From contig JAQMRL010000003.1 in the NCBI GenBank assembly GCA_035578175.1, positions 91,366,469 to 91,430,468 of the forward strand: DNA of 64,000 nt, given 5' to 3'. Source of the stretch: Catonia carolina (lineage: Eukaryota > Arthropoda > Insecta > Hemiptera > Achilidae). The notes below the pieces were generated by a model. The model was not told where the DNA came from. It worked only from the letters and a program-made list of their open reading frames with translations, and did not search any database. Below, piece after piece: positions 39,502 to 53,418 of the stretch (the stretch's first letter is position 1; each line of letters opens with the position of its first letter). The translations under genes and the position numbers were made by a program.

Positions 39502-42500
39502 CTAAAACCATGTTTTTTGGATTCAGGGGGTCTGAAAACGTGTAGAACCGGTGAAAACTCGATTTCGAAAAATCGATATGAAAACAATACTTTCCTTCCA
39601 ATATATTCATAAATAGGTAAAAGAAAGTAAAAAATCATTAACTTATAGCTATTTGGGTAATGTTGATTTTTCTAGTTTTTGGCGGGGGGGGGCGATCTTT
39701 GTTTATATTGCTCGTAAATGGTAACGTAAAAACTGGACAAACCCATAGGAATATCTGAAATTGTTTATTCACATAATTTTAGAAATCAAATCCATTGAGT
39801 AAGCTGTACTACGGTTAAACGAAAACACATCATCCGGAAACCCACTTTTCTGAAATACCTGCGCTTGAAACGATTATTGATATTTGGTCGCAGCATTTTT
39901 GTATTAAGTTTTTGAGAAGTGAAAATATATTATTTCATTATAGATACCGACTCAAAGTTATTTTTAGAAAGCAATTTTTGTTTCTTAAAGAGCTCCTCTT
40001 ACAACTTTGTTCGAGCTTTGTAAATTTATTTTAGACATGAATTAGCGGAAAATGTATGAAGACCAAATAAAAGTTATTTTCGTATATTTTATTTGAAATA
40101 TTTTTCTGAACTTTTAAGAAGCTTTAACGATTTTCCGTATCTGCTTCGTTTGCTACTAACCGATGTTATTGATTGAAACGTACTGTATTTTAAAAAGTGC
40201 TTATACAAAAAGAATATTTATTTTTATTTTAGACTAATTTTTTTCATGTTTAGGAAGATTATTTTGTAGTTGAATTTCAATTTTTTGGAGCTTATAGTAA
40301 GTGCCCTACTTCGATGTGTCATGTTGAATTAGGCTTCCACAACTAAAAAAAAATTTATCCTCTCATACAGAAGGATTATGAAGAATTGTCCGAATAGATT
40401 AATCCATCATGTCGATATTTTTGGAAAAAATCATTTTGTGTGCCTGTCCCGTGTAAATCGCATTGATTCTTCAATTTAAAAGCAGATGACCCGTAGAGTA
40501 TAAATTTGATGAATTAATCGGTAATACAAAGGATACCTCAACCACTGATATCTCCTCTTCCTACCCACTGAAACTCCTCACATCAAATCTGTCGTATCAT
40601 AATACCGTTCGCTAAATTTCCATTTTATTTCATCTGATTTAGTTAGTGATTAGGGTCGGATTGTTCTGATTTTCCACAATGAACAATTTTAATTAAATTG
40701 TATTCAACATTTCCCATCCTCTGTCTGGTTAAGTGAAATTTATTTAGCGAAGCTGATAGGTTTTTATGACCGATTAGCATTTTGATTGATCGTTTTGTAC
40801 AGTGTTATCGAACTTACACCTGAATAAAAAGGGTTCAAGGCCAGAACTTTTTAAAACTACGCTCCATCGCTGAGTGACTCTCACAAATACATTTTCCAGC
40901 TTGTACGTTAATTTTTATTGAAAGATTTTTACTGGAATTTTATTAATAAGGAGCCTAAATCTTTAAAATGTTAACCTACACAGAAAATAGTTTTTTTTTA
41001 AAGAAGTCTTAAACAGTTTTGTATTTATGAAATAAGATATGCGCCTAAATAAACTTCACCGTAACGACCCTTCAAAACTTAACTTAAAAAATCACCATCA
41101 GAATAGTAGCACCATCGAAACTTATTATTTTATAATTTACTTCGCAATATCCCGTTACAACTATTATGAGTTTTCATTTTCGGTTTTTTCGCAGAATCCC
41201 GAAAGTATCCTCTTTACAACCATGTATTTTTTTTAATCTCTTCTGTAGAACTTCGTATTTAAGGACAAAGAGAAACTCAATTTAAAATACATTGGATCAA
41301 ACCTTGCTTTTTAAATACGAGTACAACTTGTAATGAGTGAAAACTATTAAAAATCGGCTTTGGTTTGATTAATGCACTTAAAACAAGTACCATTTAAATA
41401 GATTTTTACTTAAAAATTTCCAGACGTTTCATCAATTTTTATTCTAGGCAAGTAGATCTGGTCTAGATTCTTTGTTTTCTGATTATACATTCCGGAAATT
41501 GTTTCCAGGATTTGATAATTATGTATTTTTTTAAGTTTCTAACCTAAGGCACCGGTCCTTGTATGTTTCTCCTTACTAACGTAAGGAACATTTCCTCAGC
41601 TTGTAGAGATAATTGGCTGAATTTTTTTAAACAGGTTTATTGGACCGTGATATACATTTTAATGGGAGGTTTTGACCAATTAACTTTTAGTTTATCAGAA
41701 AAATGTTTTTCTTTCGTTATGTTGTTTTTTTTTGTTATATGTAATTTCCAAAAATGAACGTATCTGTAACTACAAAATCTGTTTGAGCTAGTTTTTTTTG
41801 TTAAACTGACTTGACAAGATGTGTAATCCCCTAATTTACCAGTGAATGTACCCTGAATCTGAATATCTCAAGTCAATGTCTCTAACCGTTTTTGAGAAAA
41901 TGTTCCTTTTGTATGACAAAACTGAATTTTCGGAAAACGAAAGAAACGAACAAATAATAACCTCACTCGTAAGAAAAAATCAGCTGTAAAATAAATAAGA
42001 AAGCAAGACAAAAAGTTATTATAAAAGTAATTTTTCATACCTTTCTATAAACCCACCGGGTAGGTCTAGGAGTAATTTAGTCACCGCTAATCAGCTGTTT
42101 TATAGCTAATTTTCTAAGATGAAGGTTCCTGGTTCAAATCCTAGTAACTGTAGTTACATTTATATGGATTTTAATATGAGACAGTGGTTACCGGTGTGCT
42201 TTGATGTTTTGTTTTCAATTAACTATACTCTCTCAGGAATGGTCTGCCTGAGTCTGTACATGACTACACCTCATTTACACGGCATACATGTCATCCTCAT
42301 CTCATTGGGTCACGGGGTTGCTTAATATACTAAATTTAACAGATTGCAACGTACACACATTAAGAATAAAAAATACTTTTCTATTAAAAAATAAAACCAA
42401 TTTCTAAACAAAAAGGATCAAAATTATCTTACTAAATTTTTTGTCAGGTCCCTGAAAAACGGTATAAAAAATCGTAATTGTGTTAATTTAAAAAATTAAT

Positions 42501-45500
42501 AAAAAATATAAAACCTTTTCAAAAGGTCACTTATCGTAAATCAGCTTATTCAGAAAATTCAGTAGAATTAAATAAACCCAAAAAAATGAACTAAAAATAA
42601 AAAAATAAAAAAAATTTACAAAATAATCACAGAAAAAAAAATTACAAAAAAATCAAAAAAAAACAATTACAAAAAAATTTTTTTAAGAAACGCTATTATT
42701 TAACAATTAATCAAAAAAAATGAACTAAAAAGAAAAAAATAAAAAAATTTACAAAAAAAAAATCACAGACATTACAGTTAAAAATAAAAGCGTGGCTCAT
42801 TAATATATATAATATTTATTGTAAAATATTCGTTGTAAAATATTACATATATTAATGCGCCACGCTTTTATTTTTAACTGTAATGTCTGTGATTTTTTTT
42901 TGTAAATTTTTTTCTTTTTTTCTTTTTAGTTAATTCTTTTTTGATTAATTGTTAAATAATAGCGTTTCTTAATTTTTTTTTTTTTGATTTTTTTGTAATT
43001 TTTTTGTAAATTTTTTTTATTTTTTATTTTTTAGTTAATGTTTTTTTAAGTAATTGTTAAATAAAAGCGTTTTTAAATTAAAAAAAATTTTTTTTTTAAT
43101 TTTAAATTTTTTTTTTTACAAACACCTTCACAGCGTATTGTCATCGAAGATAAACAAGTGTGCAAAGTTTGATTCATATTGATACGGTAGAAGTATTAAA
43201 ATTTTAAGTTGCAAGATTTGATGGATCCAAGAGTAAGTTAAATAAAAGCGTTTAAAAATAGTGATATTTTGATGACCGGTTTCCCTTAAGAATGTTCTGA
43301 AATTTAATTTTAATCATTGGACGGGAAATAATGGGAGTTGATATATTTAATTTAGAGGAAAACAATTATTAAAAGAGATTGTATAATCAATACGATTCGA
43401 TGTCAGGATTACTATTTTACTATTACTATTACTATTAGGATTAGAGGTCATTTTTCGGTTATCTTAGTATTATTAAAAGAAAAGTGAATTGTTATCTTCC
43501 TCGAATTGCTAATGATTCATGATTTTAAAATTATATAATATGCAATAATTATTTTTAATTTATTTACGATAGTATCATTATTGTTATTATTTTATTTATT
43601 TATATAACGTCATCTCTTAAAATTTCAGTAGGCGGTACGGATTAATATAATAACTTAATTTAATTAAATATTTTTTTCTAAATTAATTCACTCTACTTAA
43701 ATTATTGAAAAAAAACCTATTATCATAATACTATATTCTTATCGTTCATTTTATCAATTTAAAGTTGGCGTTATCTCATCTATAAAATACCACCTAATGT
43801 TTTATTAAATAATAATATCTGATATTTTATCTCGAGGTAATTACATAAAAATAAAAAAACTAGTATGATTGTTTTAAAATAAAAGATGTATAATCTGTTG
43901 CTATCACTTCATGGCAACGTTGTTACATAATCATTAAAATTTTAGTGAAATTTATACTCTAAAAGAATCAATCAATAATGAAGTTATATTGTAAAATATT
44001 TTAAATTCTTGTGGCAGTTTTATTTTTAAATTTGTGTTTAATGAATTTGTTTCTTTGTATTATTTGTGTTTTTACATGTTATATTTTCCTACAGTTAAAA
44101 TATATTGTAGGTTATAATAAAATGTCCGTTTTGGCTAAAGTTATAAATCGTTTTAATAGTTTTAATTTTAAGATTGGGTGAGTATAAATCTATCGTAAAT
44201 TACTCTTGTAATTTTTTAAAAATATTAATCGTAATAAATTTGTTCATTATAAATTTCACTTTTTGACGTTACTGTAGTCCTTGGAAATTCATTGGCGGGT
44301 GATTAAACGGTTTAATTGACGGGCTGTCTCTGTTTGGTTTGATATCCCATTATTTTTGAGATTTTTAGGAGTTTTTATGTAAATGTCATAAATAGATGTT
44401 CACAACATATTATATGAGTGGTGTTATGGAATAAGGAGTCAACCCACATTAAGCTACTTTTGAGAAAAACACGTTTTAAGTTTGTGAGCAATTATTAATT
44501 TAACCAAGATAGATTTGTACATTAAACAATTTTACTGTTTATGTATATTACTTGTGAGTAGGCCTACTGTGCAAGTGTTTTTGTTTAAATTTTACTATTT
44601 TTAGGTCATAAAATAATTAAAATTGTGGATTAAATGCTTTTTGATTATCAAGTTTTTCATTATGTTTAATGTGCATAAATGCTTTTAAACCACAGTTTTG
44701 AACTCTATTTACACAGTTTAACTCTATTTTACAGTTTAGAACGTTAGGAAATAATCTGAAAACTTGCTTAGAATCAGCTGTTTCTTCAAATTTGTAGAAT
44801 CAGCTGATGTGGGACTCCTGTTGGTTGAATTCTTATTGCAAAAAAACACAATGGAATTAAACAAATGTGGGATAAGTGTTTATTCATTCAAGAAAGGTTT
44901 ATAAAAGGGTTGAGTGTTTATTACATATTTCCAAATGAAAGATTGTGTAAATGTGGGTTAACACTTTTGCCACTAGAGGTCTCTCAAACGTACTTGAGGG
45001 TTAAATCATTTTTGCTTAATGTAGAATAGTACTTATACATGGGTTTAGTGTGGATAACTCATTTTTTCAAAATTTGTGGGTTGACTCCTTTTTGCATAAC
45101 ACCACTCATATGTTTGTTTGTTGTTGTTCTTTTATACATTTATGTAGAAAAGGCTCATCTGATTGGGTGAGTCGATTGCTTTGTGAATGAAATAACGCCT
45201 TCACTTAGTTTCTTATCAATTCTGTTTAGTATAGAATATTGTTCAATAGGGTTTTATTATAGTTGTTTTTTATTTAGTCTCTTTTGTAACTATAATGTTT
45301 TGGTAAAGATGCGGTTTTGTTTGTGCGATCGTCGCATGCGATTACTGCACACAGTAATAATTGCATGCGACTGACGCATAGGTTGGGTAGTTTCGTTTGT
45401 GCAGTGGAACGTGCGATCCAACTGCACGTCTGGGTTAACCGAAACCCAGGTTATCCGAAACGTCAAAAAATACTTATTATTTTAAATGAAATTTTTTTAC

Positions 45501-46972
45501 AAATAACTGTAATAAACACAATAAATAATAAATACTGTAAATTGTATTTCTGTACCAAAATACTGTTTAAGCAAACTGAACTTTAAATTATAGCATGTGA
45601 AGTATGCCTACATGACATTCAGCACTACAGACAGGATTTTTACCGATAACATGAGTATTTTCCTTGGAGCGATAGCCTACTACTAGGCCTACTGTTTATT
45701 TTGGCTACATCACCTTTGCTGCAAACAGTCAATTAGTACTGTATTGTGGTTGAATGGGTACGGTAGTGTCTTGGCCTTAATGTAATTTTCATTTCGTTTT
45801 GTGGCTAATTAGTGTTACGTACTGGTAGTGGAAGTGAAATGATATTTAACAATGTCGTGTAAACGTGAACGCGTGGTCAAAACCATTGAAGCGACGCCCA
45901 CTGATTTACTTTTAGTTAAACGTTGGCGGGACATTTCGGTAAGAAAACGAATGGAAAATAAAACCAAAAAAAAATTTCTGACTTTTCAAAAAAAAAATAA
46001 AAATGTACGGAAAATATTTAACAATTAAATCGTTCGAATAAAAGTTTTTAGGACACAGTAATTTTTTTTTTACAATAAAACACCATTTTCTTGTTATTTA
46101 AAAAACCCGACTTATCCGATATCGGCTCAACCCAATTATTTAGGATTACCGGGAGTTTACTGTATCTATTAGACGATGAAAGCAAGTTGGAAGGATCAAG
46201 TAGTTGTAGTTTTTCTTCTGCTAACTCAATGAGTTTTGTGTCATTGTCTTTGGAAAAACTCATTTTCAACTTCTAGACGCATGCGCCTACTGCAGGTGAC
46301 TGGTTCCCAAAGCAGTCAATGCAGCCGACGCATGCGACCTCTTGCGTCGGACGCATAAACGGAATCACTTTTTAAGAAATCCATTTGATAAGTAATGGCA
46401 GTGACACATGCAGCGGCTGCATCCATTAAACCATGGCGTTCTTTAGTTACTAGTAATTAGAGAACGCCATGATTAAACGCATGCGACGATCGCTCAAAAC
46501 GAAACCGCATTTTAAATCGACTATCCTTTACCGTTCGTGCAGCTGACTCAAGCCGTCAGACAAGCTCTAGCAGTTTGGCAATGGTTACCGCCTATTGATG
46601 TTACATGAACTAGAATTACTTAATAAGGAATACTAATAGAATAAAGAAGGTGAATCTAATTTTCTTACGATTCAAGTATTCTATACGGAAGTATTTTATA
46701 GCCTCATCTGTTTGCAATAAAAATGTTATTATTCAAATAGTTTTGCCCAATTACAGCTCCCTGCCCCTACTACAGAACCGTTGTAATCAGTATTTTGTTT
46801 TGAATGCAAAACCGCACTCAATGATCACAATGTGTTTTTTTATTTTACTTTATTAAAATACTAGCACACCCCACGCGGCTTTACACGCGAAATAAATGTA
46901 GCCCTAATCAATTTTTTTTAAATAAATATGTAACAGAAACTGTGTAGTATACTCCAACGTACATGCACACGT

Positions 46973-47019
<47 letters not shown>

Positions 47020-47273
47020 ATTTGATAAATTCTCCCGCGTATGTCTCTCGCTAGTCTTATTACGACTATGTACTGTCTTCAACAATAGTACACGCGCACA
47101 CACACACACAAAACGAAGTTTTGATAATTTCCCCCGCGTGCATCTCTCAACAATATCAAATCCCTTCATCTACTTCAACAGCAATACGTACTCACATTAA
47201 ACACACACACGCGCGCACACACACATACACACACACACACGCACACACGCACGCACACACGCACGCGCGCGCG

Positions 47274-47331
<58 letters not shown>

Positions 47332-50300
47332 ATTTTACGAAAATCTTCATTAGGGCCCTTAAGGTTATCATTTTTGATAATTTAAAAATAAAATGTTGCT
47401 GTGAATATAATATGAATGTGCTGTCAAAATTTCATGAAAATCTGTTCAGTAGTTTTGGAAATTAGCCTGCACAAAAACCACGCTTTGTATTTATAGTATT
47501 ATAATAGATAATATATGTAGCAAAATTTCATGGTTTCAAATTCTGTAAATATTTTAGCTGACGGAATATTTATTTTTGTTAATACAACTTTTCGTTTTAT
47601 TTTTACTTCCTTCAAAGTTTGTAAAATAACTTATTTTCAAGTAAAATGTTTCTTCTTCTTTTAATTTTAATATCAGCTGATCTGTGAAATTTTCCAGTTC
47701 CACGAAATTATTTTAAGATGTTGTGTTAATTTAGGTTAGGTTTATTGTCATATTTTACAACATCTACAATGGCATTGTTATTGTGAAATTATCTGTGTTC
47801 ATTAAAGTTATAAACTTCAAAAATAAAAAAAAATGAGAAGGTAAATAAACAGCTGCTGCTTTTCTCGATTTCTAAATATGTTTTTACTTTTGTGAATATT
47901 ACAATCGTCTTTGTTGTTGTTTTTATTATTTTATGGTACCGTATTGTTTTTAAAACAAGTTTTTTGGATTTATTTTTTATTTTGGTAAATAATTGTTACT
48001 GAATTTGACTGATACTGTAAAATGTAAGCTCACTTAAAACTCTAGGTACTGAAATTTGTTTCGTAGTTATCAATACAAATTCTTTGATTTCCTATTGCAT
48101 GTAAGTTATTTGAGATTCTGCTTTGCTATTCAAACAGTTTAAATTTAGTTGATTTGGAGAGCTCACTTGTTAAGATTTACTAGCATTAGTTTATTTTTTA
48201 ACATAAAATCCAATATGTTACGTATGTTTAGCAATAATATTAATTCGTTTGGTTTAGTTATCCACTGGTAATTTTATAGAATCACGACCAATTACCGATT
48301 GTAAATCGGTTGCCATCGATTGTTTTAAATCGATACTTTTTTGTGTGCTGAATCGGATATGAACTTATTTTTCCCCGCAAATCACCATGAAATTAGATAA
48401 GACTTTCTTGTACCGACATAACCTCAATTTCTCATCTAAATTTTAATGATTAATAATTTTATACGATAATGAAAGGTAATATAACGGCAAAATTTAAATT
48501 TATACGAAAATGTTAGGTTATATCATTAGATTATAAAAAAAGGCTTATAACTAATTTCATGGTGATCTGCGGGGAAAAATAATTTCATATTCGGATTCAG
48601 CAAACAAAAAAGTATCGATTTAAAAAAATATCGTTACAATCGGTGACGGGCCCTGATTCTGTATAGGCCTAATTACAGATTTACTGGCATAAATTTATTC
48701 TTTAACATAAAATCTAATCTAATAATGTTATGACTAGCAATAATATTTTATTTGTTTAGTTTACTGCCCGATCCCAAGCTTTGTGCTGCTGAGAGGAATG
48801 CATTACGTCACTACTATTGTGAGAGATAGCGTTAGTAGTGTAATGTTTTACTTGTACTATGTTTTTAGTAGTCACGGGTACTATCCAAACTAAATATTTT
48901 CGGTGTCACCGTATGACTTATGTATGTAACGTATGATGAACCGCTCTTTAAAATGAAAACAGTGTGAAAAGAAATATTATTTCAATACTGTACGAAATGA
49001 TTCTTTGTATCACGGTATATTGCAACATTGTAGTATATTTACTACATTATAATTTAATTACTAGCTTTAATCTATTATAACCATTAGCCGTATTTTATTT
49101 TTGCTGAATTAAAAATGGCATTACCAATTTTATATTTTAGTTTGTTAGAATTTGTTTTACATTCCTCATCGCACTTATCAACTATTTTTTTTTTAATTAG
49201 TTCTGCCTCACATCGGTGAAATTTACTTTCCTACTATACTCTATTTCACGTTCAGAATGCAGTACAGCTCTTATGAGAAACCGTTGTATTATCAGGCGTA
49301 CGGAAAACATCAGGCACAGCCAATACAATAACTCTCCTCCGCTGACACCATCCGAAGGTCACGGGCAAAAATATTTAGAGTTTCGCTTAACACGCTCTAA
49401 CAAGCTCATTTTTAATCAAAAAATTTTGAAAAAATAGCTATCGCTTCCTAATGAATCTTATTTTATTACGCTATAAATGTTATTATAATACTCTGATATT
49501 TAGATAAGATACACTCGTACAAAGTTAGACGTTTAAATCTCGTCACATGTTTTTGCGTTTCACATTAAATGTTTCACATTAAGATACCTAATTATTATGT
49601 CCCTTACAGAAATACCGACAATTGAAATGAATACGTCACTTTTATTTGGAAAACAGTATATTTTCATTCCAATAACTATGTTTTACTTTACAATAATATT
49701 AAAAAGACGATAAAATTGGTAAACATTCCGTTACTGTAATACTTGTCCGTACCTGATCTTTAAAATTATACACATTCTGTATTAAGTATGTTTCGTATTA
49801 CGTTATTCAATAGGAATTTGTTAATGAGGTTATGTGGCGCGGAGTCGATATTTTTTCTTAATGTAGTAGCGCTCAAACTCCCATATGAAATACATTGCTT
49901 ATGGACTTTGCGTACTGCATTCTGAACGTGAAATTGACTATATATAGTTCGGCCATTTAATAGAACTTTTATAATAACATACAATATTACTTTACGATTA
50001 GACACTCGATAATAATAAAATCACATACATCATAATAATAATAACAACAATAAGAATAATTGCACATACAAAATAATATCCAACACATACGAACATACTA
50101 ACAATAAATGAGCTCACAGGCAAATCCCAAACAGTAGGGTACGGTACGTCTACAGTGAATAGTCAAAACAACACCCACGCGGATCACCACACTAGGCAAT
50201 GAGATGATTAATACAGTGTTATGACATAGTAGCAGTCTGGTACTTCGTCTGTCCCCTTCATCCCACAGCTGCACAAAGCTCGAATTCATACAGTAGTTAT

Positions 50301-53300
50301 CTACTTCCTAATCTGTAGAAACAAGTGATCGAAATTTAGATACTGTATTTTCCTGGTTATTACTCGGAAAATACGCTTACCAATTTTCAGAACTGTAGCT
50401 ATTTGGAAAAGTAGGCCTACAGAATTAATCCGTATTGCTTTAGTTTTAGCTTCACTTGAGGAACACCTGTGCAAAATTTCAGACCCATGTTATTAGGAAT
50501 TGTGAGAATTAGTGACAGTCAGTCAATGGAGGGAATAGGAATTTATTCGTTCAGAAGTTCCGACAGATATATAACGTAGTATATGGAAAGCTAATTATAT
50601 GAACATAAATGATTTCCCGGGAGTTTAGCGGACGCAATTTTTTAAGACAGTATCAAAAATATGGGCAAAGTCGGCTTAAAAATATTGCTTTAAATTTTAA
50701 TTTACTGTTAATTTCTAGAGCTTGTAAGGGTAGAATGTCAAAGCCACATCATGTTGTAGCGACAAAATGTGAAAAAAAAACAATAGACAATCAGTGAGAC
50801 AAGAAACGCGTCAGCTAGTGTAAAAAGGACGATCGCTTTTTACACTAGCAACTAAAAATATAATTGCAAATGAGAAACAGAAATAATAAACAAAAGACGA
50901 TCGAATAAATTTTAATTGTTCAAAAAAATTTTTAACAAAATTTGAATTTAATTAATTTGAAAAACTTAATTGGTGACGTACACGTAAATTACAAATTAAA
51001 TTATAACTGAAATTTAATCGTTCCACTGGTTAATCGCGTTATTCATGTTATTTTGTTTCTGTATGTATAATCACATTTGGTGGTTATGTGCTTTTGTACT
51101 ATAGTTTCCAATTGAGAAAGTTAAAAATCTGGTGTGAAACACTCACTCGACTTTTTCTTGCCAATTCTTTATGTTTAGTTTATTAACAATGACAATAAAA
51201 TGTAAATACTTATAACATCTCTTGTAATAATATCATAATAAATTAAAATTTAATCAATTTTCTCTGTTCTTTTCATTTCCTAGCATTTTATAACAGGTAG
51301 TCGAAATTTAGACCACAGTTTAAAAACTATGAATTTTGCTATAGTTTAGAAAAAAAAATTGCAGGAAAAAAGTGTTATATTTTAAAAATATTTAAGTGAT
51401 CAGAGTTGATGTATATCCCATCCAGCTATAACTATTCAGTCTTTAAACCACTTTTACATAATTACTTTAAAAGTTATTAGTGAAAAAGAAAATGGTAGTC
51501 AGAATGTGGACCTTCTCCTCTAGTTTTAAGAATATTGTGTTTTAATACGGTCCTAGACAAAATTAACGCATCACTTTAAAAGATTTTAAAAGGTTTCATA
51601 GTAGGCCTATCTTGAAGTAGATATAACCGTGATCTGGTCAGCCCACAGCCCGTACTTAAATCCTGTTGAGCACGTTTTGGTTATCCTTAAAAAAAGAGTT
51701 CGTCAATGTAATGCAGTGAATCTTTAACAGCTGTGTCATGTGGCGAAAGAAGAATGCGAGAAAATTGACCAGGAAAAAATTCAAAACTTGATTCAAGGAA
51801 TGCCGAGACGAATGCTAGCTGTAATTAAGGCAAGAGAGGGCTGTAATTGTTACTGAATTACTAATGCATTATAAATTACATGATAATCTTTTTATTTTTA
51901 TTTTTTCCATTATGTATGAAATAAATATGGAAAACTTTCATTCAATACTGTAAGTAACCCTTCCGTTTTTTGTTACATAGCTTTTTGTTTTTAAAGCTAA
52001 TTTATCTTACTTTTTCATTAAATTACCATAAATCAAATTTTCAATTTTATTTTTTGTTAAAAAATATTAAATATTGCATAAAATTATGATACAAAGAATA
52101 ACAGTAACAGAAATGAACCTAGCACATTGAAGAAAATGGTTTTTTTGCACTTACGCCCAAAATCTTATATGATGCGTTAATTTTGTCCTGGACTTTATTT
52201 TCCATTGGTTTCTTGATTTTTTCCACTAATTTGTATTTTCTATTTCAATTTGTGTTACAGAAAGATGAGAGTGTTGAGAGAGTATGTGAATGTGGTAGTT
52301 CAGTTGTTAGTTCCATATGTAATGGCTCTATGTCACACATGGTTAAAACATCAAAGAACTATTTTAGCATCTGTAAGGCGTAACGTCATTACCGTAGTAA
52401 TCGCTGCTATCACTTCACGATTCTCAATCAGATTCATGTCAGCAGGTATGTAAATAACCTACAGTTCCTTACTTTGGTAAATTTTTGTGGTTTTTATTCT
52501 ATCTACCTTAATTTATTCATAAATCGTAAAACTTATGTTACTCTCTAAACACAACAACTTGAATTTACTTGTAATTTTATTGAAATAAGCTCTACTATCG
52601 GTTTCATAAACATAGCCACCCGAGTTTCAACCCTTGCATCTCCAAAACTGTGAGCCACATTTCAACATACTTTTCATCAAAATTTAGCTCATTTTATTCT
52701 CCGTTGACCTATAATAGTTCCATATTTTTAATGTTGTTTAAAATTGCCATATCGAGGATGGAAGACAAAAAGACCCGGTTTTTTCTACCGCAACAAATTT
52801 CAGGCGTTTAGAGGCGTGTACCTGTATAATTATTTGACCGAAAGTTTGAAATTTTAACACAACATAGGCAATTATGTGCTTACAGCGTGTACAAAATTTC
52901 AAATTCGTATCTTATTTAAATTTCGATTTATTAACAATATTCTGAACACTTGCTATCTCGGTAACCGCTTTATCGTTCACGGGCAAACTATCGTTTTATT
53001 CAGCGTAAACAACTTAGTACAAATAGTCTATGTTTATAACATGAAATATTGATTGGCCAATTTTGTGGTAGAATTTTTAAAATTTTGAAAAATAGACGGT
53101 AGTGCGGGGTTGGGTGGTGTTCAAAACACAATTTTTTACGAGAAAACAACCTTCCCAAGAATTTTAGCAGACGTGGCACCTACCTTATCCTGTAGAGCAT
53201 AAAAAATATAGTACCTAAATGAGGTGATTTTTTAAAAGACCGTAGGAGCCGTCTTTAAGAAAATCGCAAAAATGTGGAAAATACACTTATAAACTACTAC

Positions 53301-53385
53301 TTCCGGTTGACCGATTAATATCTAACTTTAAGTTTCAAGTTCGTACGATGTTCCGTTCTTAAGATATTCCGTTCACACACACAAG

Positions 53386-53418
<33 letters not shown>

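Noticed and set aside
39418..39638. Overlapping open frames rich in Thr-His or Cys-Val (also 32608-32889, 46918-47169, 47121-47465)
   Set aside because: They are translations of (CA)n/(TG)n tracts in several frames, not proteins.
46977..47310. CRISPR-like regular repeat/spacer pattern
   Set aside because: Repeats are (CA)n microsatellite tracts and the spacers are related to each other. Eukaryotic context; no cas genes.
52183..52383. Alternative frame over exon 2 ([12 protein letters not shown]...)
   Set aside because: It does not keep phase with exon 3. The frame giving [12 protein letters not shown] joins exon 3 without a stop.
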